This document shows, one piece after another, positions 47,679 to 58,900 of a stretch of 64,000 bases of DNA (the first letter of the stretch is position 1; each line of letters starts with the position of its first letter). The translations under genes were made by a program, and so were the position numbers. Source of the stretch: Zoroaster sp. YZ-2022 (lineage: Eukaryota; Echinodermata; Asteroidea; Forcipulatida; Zoroasteridae); contig CM055837.1 in the NCBI GenBank assembly GCA_029582265.1, forward strand, positions 19,814,967-19,878,966, in the 5' to 3' direction. Under the pieces are notes generated by a model. It made no database searches and had not been told where the DNA came from. It saw nothing but the letters and a program-made list of their open reading frames with translations.

Positions 47679-50600
47679 TTGAAAAGGGAAAAGACAGTTG
47701 CAAATCAAAACAAAATGGTCAGAAACCGTCAAACAAGTAGGCCTACAGATGAAACAACCACCAAGCCTTCGGTCCCAAAGGTTCCACCAGAGCCACCAGA
47801 TTCGGGCTGGGCGTGGATGGTTCTCATCGGCGGTTTTGTTCTGCAATTCATGGTGATTGGGTTTATTGCCTCGGTGTCTGTATACGTGTACGTTTGGATG
47901 GAGTATTTTGACGGTAGTGCCGCAGAAACAAGCCTCGTAGTCTCTGTCTGTTCTTTCATGATGGGGTTTTTGAGTGAGTATTGTTTCCAAAATAAAATAA
48001 CAACCAAAACATTTTGAAAATACAAACCAAACAGGTTTACGTTGTATGTTTATTATGAATGGTTTCAGTTTAAAATTGAGTTTTGATAACGATGTACACC
48101 TTATGTTTACGCCTTTGTCTATATCAAAATATGACTTTGAACTTGAATTGTTGAGGCTCAGCGTCAACACATATGCCCTATATAAATAACTATTTCAGTA
48201 AAAATGGGTCCTATGGTGATGTCAAAACAATCTGAAACTCTGACACATAAATACCGTGGATATGAAGTACATTTTGTGGATTTTAAAACCAGGATCGAGA
48301 TTGTAATCGAATGCAGTGTGCCATTTTGATGCACTTTTTCTCAGATAAAAATGTTTTTACATTTCCTGTTTTTTTTCACTTCTGCGGTTTAATTTATTTC
48401 TTCACTCCTTACGTACCGCCAGGTAATTTTGGATCTTCACCCAGAAAGGGGGCACATGCCCCTTTTATCTCCTAGATCTAACAGTGCGTTAATGGAAGAT
48501 TAAATGTGGTCTTGATATCAATGTGTCACTTCTGTCCGATTACAGGTCCGGTAGCTGGCGCGCTGTGTTCGAAGTTTGGTCCCCGTGCGGTGGCGATGGC
48601 GGGCGGCCTCATTGCAAGCATTGGGATGATAGTCTCATCTCAGTCGTCGGATATCATTTACCTCATCATTAGTCTGGGATTTATCTCAGGTGAGCTTCAA
48701 GTTGACTATGATTAAAGAAACGGAGTAGTTTATATATTGCATATCATCGTACAGGGCGCCGTAATAATTACGGGAACCAAAATGTTCGCTATAGCGATCA
48801 GTAGTTATTTATTTTATAGCGGTGTTCCTTATAACGGTGTTCCTTATAACGGTGTTTGACTGTAAGCCTACATACAACAAGTCTGCATTTCAAAACTGTT
48901 CAGTGACGCATCATAAAAATGCAAACAAATCGATAAACTATGTAAAAGAATCTATAAACTATGCAAAAGAATCGATAACTAACGCAAGAGAGTCGATACA
49001 AATAATTATTGAGCAAGATTATTGTACACAAATAACATTAATGTTCAGACCGATAGTTTAATTTATGAAAGATTGCGATCCTGAAGATTGCGATCCTGAA
49101 GAATCGAAGATTCATAAAGTACCGGTATTGTAGCCAGCACTTCGAATATAATTGTATTGCTCAAAACAGTAATTATCCATCCTGTCTCTCTTCCACAGCA
49201 CTTGGTATGAGTATGTGTGTCAACTCTGTCTTCGTAGTACTGGCCCAGTATTTCAAAAAACGTTTGTCATTGTCTTTCGGCATATCATCGGCTGGGGTCA
49301 GCGTTGGCCAACTGGTGTTTCCGCCTCTTTACAATTACCTCATTGACCAATACGGATGGAGGGGATCTCTCATAATTGTAGCCGCGCTCACGCTAAATAC
49401 GTTGGTCGCTGGAGCCCTCTTTCGACCCCTGACAAGAAAAAGGCGAAAACGGGCTCCCAAGAAAAGGAGCTCCGCAAAGAAATGTGACGATATCAAACTT
49501 GAAGTGGAACCAAGACATGATGAAGACGATGACAAGGCTATTAAAACAGATACGTTTCATGAACGTGGTGTGTCGTTTTGCAACCCATCAGTTTTTGGAA
49601 GGGACAATTTTACACTTTATCCCAGTAGGCCTAGTGAAACTTTAGTGGAGGGGTCAATATTCGAGGCTGAATCAGGCGCCGTTTCCATGACAACGACGGA
49701 TGGTTCTGAGAGTGTCAACAATGATGAATTCAACAATGATGATTACATGGAATTTGGGATTTCAGGTTCGGAGGGAGAGTTCCCAGTTATGGAGAATAAC
49801 TATTGGAATCCATTTGCTTTAACAGCCATTGAGAGCCCCCATGAAGATCACTTTCGACATCGGGAAGATTCTGATATCAAGCAACTGCCCTACTCTGCAT
49901 CTCTGTTCGATCGCGCAAAGGCTCATTTTCAGAGCTGTAAGGCTTTTGTGAAGAAGTCCGCGAGACTCTTTCGCAGTCCTAGCTTTGTCCTCATGCTCCT
50001 TGTCGCTGTAGGACACGGCTTCGGCTGGGCGTCAACCACGTACCATCTGGTATCGCGAGCCGAGTCCGTGGGAATCCAACCCACCGAGTCTTCCTTGTTT
50101 CTGACACTCATGGGCGCTGGCAGCTCACTGGCTAGGCTAAACATCGGTTGGATTGTAGACAGGGGCTTCCTCCGAGCAGAAATCGGTTACTCTCTGACCT
50201 TAGTTGTCTGCTCTATAGTGACATTCTCCACTCCCTTTGTAACAGAGTTTGGGGTTTTGGCGTTTATGGCGGTGGTTCATGGGATGTCCAGTGGTGCCGC
50301 TTCGGTGTCCATCATGCTACTTCCCCGCATCGTTGCGAAGCCAGCACAAGCCACTTCAGTTACAGCTCTGCTGTTACTTGCATGGGGTATTGGTGAAATC
50401 TCCGGAGGTGCATCGGCAGGTGGGTGCACAATTAAATTGCTACCGTTATTTTTATGACTTTAAAAGAAGGTTTTGAATAGGTTTTGAAATTATCTTATTT
50501 TAGGTTATGGCATGGAAAGTTTAGTTTACTAACAATGTTTATCGTTAAGTAAGATTAATTGCGGTGAACCCGTGTGGAATTCTCTATTATTTTAGTAGTA

Positions 50601-52058
50601 ATTAGTTCTGAAAAGAACTGGAGATTACTAATTACCACTCAATAGAGAATTTCACATGGTGTCACCACAATTAGTCATACTTATCCTCTTCACCATGCAA
50701 AGCTACAAGTTTTACATAATGTTTATTGTTGCCGAACATTAACAGAAACTTTAAGATCTAGTTTTTTATCTGAACATTCCTCATTTTCTCAGCCAATGCA
50801 AATTCTCATTCAATGATTAAATTTGTTTTAAATTGATGTTTGTGTGAAGCACTGTTTCTTCTTTCCTTTCCGAGTGTCTGCGGAACAAAAAACTCCACAG
50901 GCGACTCGGGTAGGAATCGAACCCACGACCCCCTGCTTACTAGTGCAGATGTCTCGACCATCGAGCTTACCCAATGACGACAGACCAGCTGAAAGTTTCA
51001 TTCAGTAAACTTTCATAGTTTTTGTTTCTATGCACATTTTTGACCTTTTGGCGCTAAACGAAGGATTCAACTTTTTATTTTATTTCTTTGGCATTTCAGG
51101 GTGGTTTTATGATGCACTTGGGAGCTATGATTACTCATTCTACGCCGCAGGTTCCGTGATGATAGCGGGGTCAATGTTGGTGTTGATTATCTACTTCTTA
51201 CAGAGAATGAAGGCGAAACGATTACAACTTCGCGCCAAACAAGCAGCCGAGAAAGTGGAGCCGCCCGAATCTGGTTTTAACCAGTTGGATCAGGATTTAG
51301 CCAGATTCAGCGTGGAGGATGGAGGAAGAGTCAATCCAATATTTTTCATGCAGGAAGAATTTGAGTTAAAAATGGAGGATCACTGTGAGAACGAAGAAGT
51401 GGTCGAGGTTGGTTCTAACTGTGTGGAATTGGAAAGTGAGTATGAACGAAATCACTATGGTAACACTATGAGTGATAAAGAAGAGATTGGAGAAACTGAG
51501 GAGAAGAATGCCAGTGATGTGCAGAAATCAGTAGGTGGTGAAAACCAAAAGGATTTCCAATTGGGCTCAGGGTATGATGTTGCTGATGAAAACATAGAAG
51601 TTAGTGAAATAAGTGTGGGAAATGCAGACACCGACGAAAACGAAAACAGACCAGATGAAAATGGGGACTTAAGTGAGATTAATATCAGCTTTACAAACCC
51701 ACATTTTGTCAATGATGACGAAGCAATATCCAACAAGCAATATGATGCACATTCCAGCGATGATATTTGCCTGGAAATTTCATCTTTTGCCGGCAAAATT
51801 ACTGTCCCAGTTTCTAAATACAGTTATAACAGTAATGACGCTGGTGAAGATTCCGGCATTGAAAACCCTGTCTATTTTGTCCCGTCCGGATCCCCAGAAT
51901 GGTTGATGAGTAACCCAGAGATAGTGCAGGATGATAATGAGAATCATGACGTAGACCGTTGCTATGGCAACAATGGGAGTGAAAACGAAGATACGTTGGG
52001 AATTTCCAACCCTGTTCATGTTGACGATGATGTCCAATCAGAGTTTGAAAAAGAATGA
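47679..52058 (+). CDS. SLC16-family (monocarboxylate transporter-like) MFS protein
   Basis: Twelve-helix major facilitator transporter of the plasma membrane. Exons: 47679-47973, 48546-48689, 49199-50419 and 51100-52058; phases agree; 872 aa. Family marks: DSGWAW before TM1 (the conserved GWGW-type motif) and YFKKRLSLSFGISSAGVSVG in TM5. TM7-8 contain GHGFGWASTTYHLVSR and SSLARLNIGWIVDR; the conserved TM8 Arg is kept. Two residues important for proton/lactate coupling in MCT1, Lys38 in TM1 and the Asp four residues before the TM8 Arg, align with Ala and Ser here, so classic lactate-proton symport is doubtful. Unusual length comes from a central TM6-TM7 loop of roughly 180 aa and a C-terminal acidic tail of about 290 aa (Glu/Asp/Asn-rich, with repeated NP.H/ENPV motifs). 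Substrate is unknown. In-frame Met codons at 47679 and 47715 both precede TM1. Confidence 0.9.
50545..50722. mobile_element. Minimal foldback copy in SLC16 intron 3
   Basis: TAAGTAAGATTAATTGCGG at 50548 pairs with CCACAATTAGTCATACTTA near 50685, separated by the AGTTCTGAAAAGAACT centre. The right end carries GCAAAGCTACAAGTTTTAC. Flanks AATGTTTAT(C/T)GTT occur on both sides, a candidate target duplication. Confidence 0.7.
50895..50985 (-). mobile_element. tRNA-like sequence, probably a SINE head
   Basis: The minus strand reads GGGTAAGCTCGATGGTCGAG and GTCGTGGGTTCGATTCCTAC: A- and B-box-like blocks in tRNA order, but no cloverleaf with a clear anticodon arm. In SLC16 intron 3. Confidence 0.5.
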
Positions 52059-53080
52059 ACCTACCTAGCAGTGAAATAGAGAGAGAAAAAGAGGTGGGAG
52101 GGACTAAAGCAGTCATAGGGAGAGGGGGAGGGCCTCAGGGGGTGATAATTGGAGGGGAGGAACCTCTGACGTCACAGAGAAATGTGTGGTATTAGTGTGT
52201 AAAGGTTCGTCTGCTAAATAATACATTGATGATGTCATTTATTAAACTATATATCTGTTCTAGTGAGAATTATTGAGTGGCAGTATGTATCATAAACTTT
52301 ACTTAAACTTTTCTTGTTCTGAAATTGTCTGTACAGCCACAGGTAATTTATTTTCAAAATAATACATTGAAAAGGAACAAATGTACGTAGTGTATTAAGG
52401 TACCCTGAAAGCTGTGGTGCTAAAACAAGTGATGTTTTGTTCATATTGAAAACAGGTCTGTAGCCTTGGGAACCTAGACCGCCGTTACCCATCCCCTACC
52501 TCCCTCCTCCCCCTGGCACGGTCAATGCAATTCTGTGGAGTCACGTAGACTCTCAGATTATACAAAGGCAATATAGTTTTGCCACTCCACATACTGCGGG
52601 TACCCCCTCCGTTCCCAATCATGTCTACCCACTTCTCATTGAACACCATGGAGTACAATGTGACACCACTGTGCCAGGTGATAACCATTAATGTACAGAA
52701 CCTAACAAGAAGGCGTAAATAATCACTGTTATTTATCACCTATTGTTACATGCCTACTAATATAATTTTAGTTAATGCGTAAATAATGTTAGTACAATTT
52801 ATTTTGGTTTATATTTTGTTGGTGTAATATTATTATTAAACGCAAAAACAAACTGTTCATATTATTTTGACAACCAATTTTCGATTGTGTCAAATTATTT
52901 GTTTATAAAGCCCTTGTCTTACATTTACATGAAGCTTGCTAGTTGTAAATTTAATTACGTGGGACTGATGGTATCAAACATGAAATATTTTTTAATATAT
53001 AAAATACAATTAATAATAAAATTTGTCCTTCAGAGACTTAAATTTCACATGAGAATGAATACGACAAGATAATCTGAATC

Positions 53081-53300
53081 AGTGGCGTAGCCAGGATTTT
53101 CAGAGTGGGGGGGGGGGGCAAACATTTTTTGGGTAATAAAAAATTATCGACACAAAACTCAAATCAACCGACAAATAATGTCAATCAGAAATACCAACAC
53201 GTTTGTGAATTTACCGACGGACACTATTTTGCCAACAAGTGTGTGTGTGTGGGGGGGGGGGGGCATCCCTGTCCCCGCCCCCGCTTTGACTACACCACTG
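53081..53300. mobile_element. AGTGGCGTAGCCAGG MITE downstream of SLC16
   Basis: AGTGGCGTAGCCAGGATTTT to GACTACACCACTG, with 8 bp flanks ATCTGAAT/ATCCGAAT. G runs mark both subterminal regions. Confidence 0.75.
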
Positions 53301-55023
53301 ATCCGAATGCATTTTCACAATTTTCTCGTCAAAACAAAACAATGAAAAGCTGAACCTTTCACAGGTTGGATTTTATTCACATCTCTTTATTCTTATAAAG
53401 AATACATGGATGCCTTTACAGACATACCAAAAGTGTATTCCCGCTGTATCATTTTGTTTGTTTAGGCCTATACAATGACTTTTCAACAAGCAAAGTAAAG
53501 TAGGCATACATGATATTATTTGAAAGCAGGTTACTTGTTGTTCTCATTATGACTCAACCTTTGACTTTTATTGTTTATCTCTCTTTTGCGAATGCGAGGC
53601 CCCCGTCCACCATAAGTGGCCTTTGGCTCTTGTGACGGCATTCACCCTTCATACAAAAAAAAATAGGCCTAATAAAATATAATTATATGCTAATAATCTT
53701 TAAAGGGTCTATGAAGTGTGTTTTGTCGTAATTTATTTGATATTGTTATTTTATCAGTTGATATGAATAAAAAACAATTTTAAGTTTGTTTGTTTTGTGT
53801 CTTGAGTGGATTTTTTTTAATTTAAATTAAATTAAACATTTTTTTTTTAAATTTCAAATTTCAGAGTGCCACGTAAACACGGGCTATAGTGCTAAAATCT
53901 CCCAGGTGTACGTCACAGATTCTATGTTAATAAGGAGGAATGGGAGGAGCGCGGCGCCCCCCTTAGAATTTAATTTTTGTAATTGTACAAATGGACGCAG
54001 AAAAAAAAGGACAAAAGGCAAATATATTCTCCAATAGCCATACTTTATTGTTTACACTGTTGGTGTAAAAATGGTCTATTTCATAGACGCTTTAAAAGAA
54101 TAAAGCGAGCTTTAAAATAACGACTGTCTTTGAAACGGAAGTATATCTTGTTCAGGGTTGGTTGGTTGGTTGGTGTTCGTATGTAGTCTGTGGAGGGGGG
54201 CTTGGGGTTGAGTGACGGCTGAAGCCATTATTTCCCTGAGCAGCCTCAGCAACTCTAGAATTATAGCTACGCCACTGGCGTATTTAACCATCCATGATTC
54301 ACCCCGACTAGTATAAGCTGCACCCCAAACAAAAGCATTCAAGTGAAACATGTCCTTTGAAAAAACATGGTCTATAACAAGCTATACAGTTTCGGTTAAA
54401 TTTAAAAGTTAGACTCTTTAAAGTGTAGACGATGTTTTTCATCCTTTTGTTAGCGAATTAAATTCCACAAACTTAATCCCCAGTATCGATCCAGTGTATT
54501 TTCACACCTGTCTCCCCGTTTGTTATGCACAGATCTCATATCACTGACTGTTCTAAACATTTTTTTGTCATCTTTTGTGGATTAATTCCCGACTTTGTTC
54601 CTAAAGGAGCGGCACTTCTGGACTGCTGAAAAATATCGCGGTTGTTGCAGTCCGAATATAAGCAGCGCACAAAGATGACACAGCGCCCTCAACCGGTTGA
54701 GAAGATTAAAACCGGGACGATTTGATTTTTAATACAAGACACACCGAGGTTGACAGGTAATGTAAACATTGAACATAAATATATTTTTACAACCCAACAT
54801 TATCACTGTCTCTTTACTGTTGTAGAATTACAATAATGATTAAGAAACACCAGGAACAGAAAAACATGATTCAACCGCATAGTCTGCTAGCTAAGAAGTG
54901 TTTATTAAACTTTCGAGGAAGACACAAATTATGTTCTATTTTGCCCAGATTCCGGACATTACGTCGACGATTAAGAGTAGCCACCATCCAATAATTTGTG
55001 CACAAATAAAAGGAAAAAATGTA

Positions 55024-55264
55024 GAATACAACCGCCACTTTTTTATCCAAATATGACAAAATATCACATAATTTTCTTTAAAAGATGATAGAGGAGACAA
55101 TTAAAGAGAGGAAAGTGAGGACTGGAAATGATATTTTGGGAGATTTTGAGCAAATGTGCACATCCACTGGCAGTGTCAGTAAGATGTTGGCAATTTGTCG
55201 TCTGCTAAAAGCACCGTGCTTAGACATTGTGCACAAATGGCGGTTGGGTTCGACATTCTTTACA
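55024..55264. mobile_element. Possible short MITE family A relative
   Basis: Left GAATACAACCGCCACTTTTT and right AATGGCGGTTGGGTTCGACA then TTCTTT resemble family A ends, but the interior differs. It includes an open reading frame (55085-55285) with no recognisable domain. Confidence 0.5.
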
Positions 55265-55922
55265 AATAAAATGCCACGATTATGAAAATTTTACAAATTA
55301 CAGTGAGTGTCGCAGTGATATGAATATGGATAAGGTTGAATAATGATCTAGTGCCATGTACCTCATTAAGGTAATGTGTCCTCCATCATGAATGAATTTT
55401 TAAATATAAAAGTTAATGTTTTTTTTGTGTATAAAAAGTAACGTTACAGGTATAACGTTAACTGTACCTATTACGATCAGATCTCTCCATTTTACAATGT
55501 TCTATTAAAGTTGACTGAGGCCTACATATCATTCTAACATTAAAGTGAAATTAAATATTGAGTTATATAATTTGACAATTTGTATAAAAAAATATATACA
55601 TGTATGAAACAGAGAAAAAAAGGCAACAAATTTATTTATTAAAGGGAATATTAAACTAAACAGAGTAAAAAATACTAGCTGGTGTAACGTAACTTTTATT
55701 ATATCAATGGGACATCACTGGGTTGGATTTCCCCATAATAAAACCAAGAGCTATGGTTACTGCTAGTCGTGCTGGTTGAGGGCAAGGCCTCTCAGCCTGT
55801 CACAGAAAAATTAATTTTATGTTTTTTGGTTAAATATTGTGTTTTTGTATTTCTCCCTTACCCATATGGTGTTCACATGGATTAATTGAACATGGAATTG
55901 ATTTTAGTTTCCAATCATCATC

Positions 55923-58900
55923 ATGGCCGACCAAACTGACGCCACCAGCTCGCAAGCCTGGAAGAAACCCTCAGATATCATGAAAGTCCGCCTAAATAAA
56001 CGGCGTACCAGCAGTGTCGGCAACCTCCAGGTGCTCTCCAGCAAAACAGCGGCAAGACGACGATTCTCAGTCAGGGATGAAGATAGCAATAACAGGTCTG
56101 GAAAGAGGCGGAACCCATTCGGTCAGGACGGTTTTCCTCCTGCGAGGCGCAGAGCCTCTCAACAAAACAGCGATGCAGAGGAGGTTAATGAGCAGGTTGA
56201 TGGATATAGAGATGAGCCTCACTTAAAGGAAAGAGAGGTGGAAGATGGCCTAGTAGCAGGAACAAACCTCGGTCTGTTCGAGGCTTTGAACTCTGACAAT
56301 GATAAGGTTTGTGTTATAATATAATCTAGCTTTGAAATTCTTGAGTTTGACGCAGCAAGGTATTTTTCCCTTGGTATTGACCCTAACCACCCCAAACCAT
56401 TCAAACTCCAACAGCAGGGTTAGATTTTGATGGACTCAGTACTGTATAGCCCAAACAGGGATACTTTGCATGGGGCCAGGTGTCCTAATTACAGCTAAGT
56501 CCAACAGTTGGGTGGTAGTGTTTGTGTATGGTGTTGGATTTTGGCGGATTGAGGAATGTTCTTAGCCAAAATAGCTAGGGAGTTAGGGTTAATGGGTTCT
56601 TCCATGTCATTAAGTCGTCTATGGAAACATTTCAAACAGCATCGAGACAATAAACAGAGGCACCCAACAGCAAATGGCCAAGGTGAACTTCAAGCCCTGT
56701 ATAATTGTCTTTAAACACTATTGGAAATGTTGACAAAACTGCTTCTAAAAGTATTCCTACTTTCTTTGCATCAAAGTACATTATTAAATTAAATGATTAA
56801 AAAAACCAACATGTGAAAGTTTCAGCTTATTGCATTGTGTCATTCTGTGAAAATAATGGCATTCGGATTTTTTTTCACTGGAAGACAAAAATTCAGTTGA
56901 GAAGTTGTTTTATCACTTTTGAAAGAAAGATTTCAATTAATGTTTGATACCATCATCAACTTTACACCAAGAAATGCCCATGTGATCAACTGTGATCATT
57001 TGTTTTTTGAGATTACCAATAGTGTATTAACCCTCCTATGCCCAGGCTGAAATTTGGCCCAGTAAGCACCGCACCCACAGACAGTCACTTGAGTATTTTT
57101 GGTTGCATTGCCAATTGTTCACACATGTGTATTTTTTCTCTAAGAGTGCTGGAGTTAGTGGCAAAGTCAAACACACTTGTGTATACCTACATAAGTTATA
57201 TGCAGAGTCACACAGAGCTGTGTATGTACTGCGGACTCATATACGTACAGTTGAGTGGTTTTGGTTTGACCTCCTACCATAGCCACATGTCCTTGCATTT
57301 ATTTGAGTGCACTGCACAAAGTCAATGGGTTGGCAGTGACATACAAATTTTGAGTGTCTTTGATTGTTAAACCTATAGGAGGGTTTTCAGTACAATTAAA
57401 ACATTTCTAAGTAGCAGGCCTGTGATTTCTCAGGATTTTTCCAGATTTCAGGATTTTTTACAAATCTCCCTTTGCCTCAAAATTTCCTTGAAAGAAGAGA
57501 AGTTGCCATGATGTGAAGTAAGAAGTAGCCTTTATTTTGTACTCTAGTTTCTTGTTTGTGGGAATGTGGAGAGTCTCTCCTCCTAATTTAAACATGCAGG
57601 AGGTTCAAGGGGCTTTGACCAAAGGGAGATCCAGGCCCCACTACCCATTTTTCAGGATTTTTACTTTTGTCAGCCCTGAAGTAGTTGTTAGCTGTAAATT
57701 CAAATTTTTTATGGCCATCATTATAAAATAGAGTGGGCTTAAAAAGTTGTACTACATCTGTCAATTTTGGCTTGGACAACTTCCAGTTCATGCACTCCTA
57801 AGGAATTTGTATATATTTTTTGACTCACAGCCCATGTTCCCTGAAGGGACTGGTAAACAAGATACAACAGAGTACCAGCGAGCATTGAGAGTAAGCAGCT
57901 CAGGTGAGACAGAAAAGCCAAATGAGAAACCAGATACTGAAGAAACACAAACCAACATACATGTGAGTACCAATCCACTGGACCCCCTCTCCCTAACCCT
58001 CTCCTCCCCCTCTCCCTAACCCTCTCCTCCCCCTCTCCCTAACCCTCTCCTCTCCCTCTCCCTAACCCACTCCTCTGCCTCTCCCTAACCCTCTCCTCTC
58101 CCTCTCCCTAATCCTTCCCTCCCCTCCCTAACCCTCTCCCTAACCCTCTCCTCTCCCTCTCCCTAATCCTCCCCTCCCCTCCCTCCCCTCCCTAACCCTC
58201 TCCCTAACCCTCTCCCTAACCCTCTCCCTAACCCTCTCCTCTCCCTCACCCTAATCCTCCCCTCCCTTCCCTCCCCTCCCTAACCCTCTCCTCTCCCTCT
58301 CCTCTCCCTCTCCCTAACCCTCTCCTCTTCCTCTCCCTAATCCTCCCCTCCCCTCCCTCCCCTCCCTAACCTTCTCCCTAACCCTCTCCTCTCCCTCTCC
58401 CTAATCCTCCCCTCCCCTCCCTCCCCTCCCTAACCCTCTCCCTAACCCTCTCCTCTCCCTCTCCCTAATCCTCCCCTCCCCTCCCCTCCCCTCCCCTTTT
58501 TATGTTGTATTTTCTTGGTTTATTGAAAGAAAAACCAATCTAGATCAATTTAAGACTTTTCTGCACTAGACCATTATCACAATGTGTCCATTTTGACTGG
58601 TTCCCAGACTTATATAATACTACCATTTAACAAATCACAGTTTGAAGAGCACCAGACTATTTTGTACACAAGCCTCACTTTGGTTCTCATAGTCTTGTGT
58701 ATTAGAAAACCAAAATGGCTGCGAAGGTATAATAATCTGTATGCCTCTAACTTCCATCTTATGTATTCTATCATCAATACCTTTCCCCTTCAAATTAAGA
58801 TTTTACTTTTCTCTTCAGACATCCAAACTCTTGCCGCTAGACTGGAGCATCAAATCCAGGGTTCGGTTTACCTCTTCACATCCCTTCAGCTGGAGTGCTC

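Larger units (their letters stand above)
52059..55922. other. SLC16-DONSON intergenic interval
   Basis: Begins with the SLC16 3' UTR (ATTAAA at 52241 is a candidate polyadenylation signal). It then holds a MITE (53081-53300), AT-rich DNA, an AGCTACGCCACTGGCG scar at 54265, a possible family A MITE at 55024 and the DONSON upstream region. Open frames at 52485-52739 and 54112-54351 show no domain. Confidence 0.6.

Noticed and set aside
47628..48170. 180-codon minus-strand open frame
   Set aside because: Antisense shadow of SLC16 exon 1; the plus strand encodes conserved transmembrane motifs with matching splice sites.
57985..58497. Chromosome-end telomere
   Set aside because: CCCTAA words are interrupted by CTCTCC and CCCCTC blocks and the array lies inside a gene intron.
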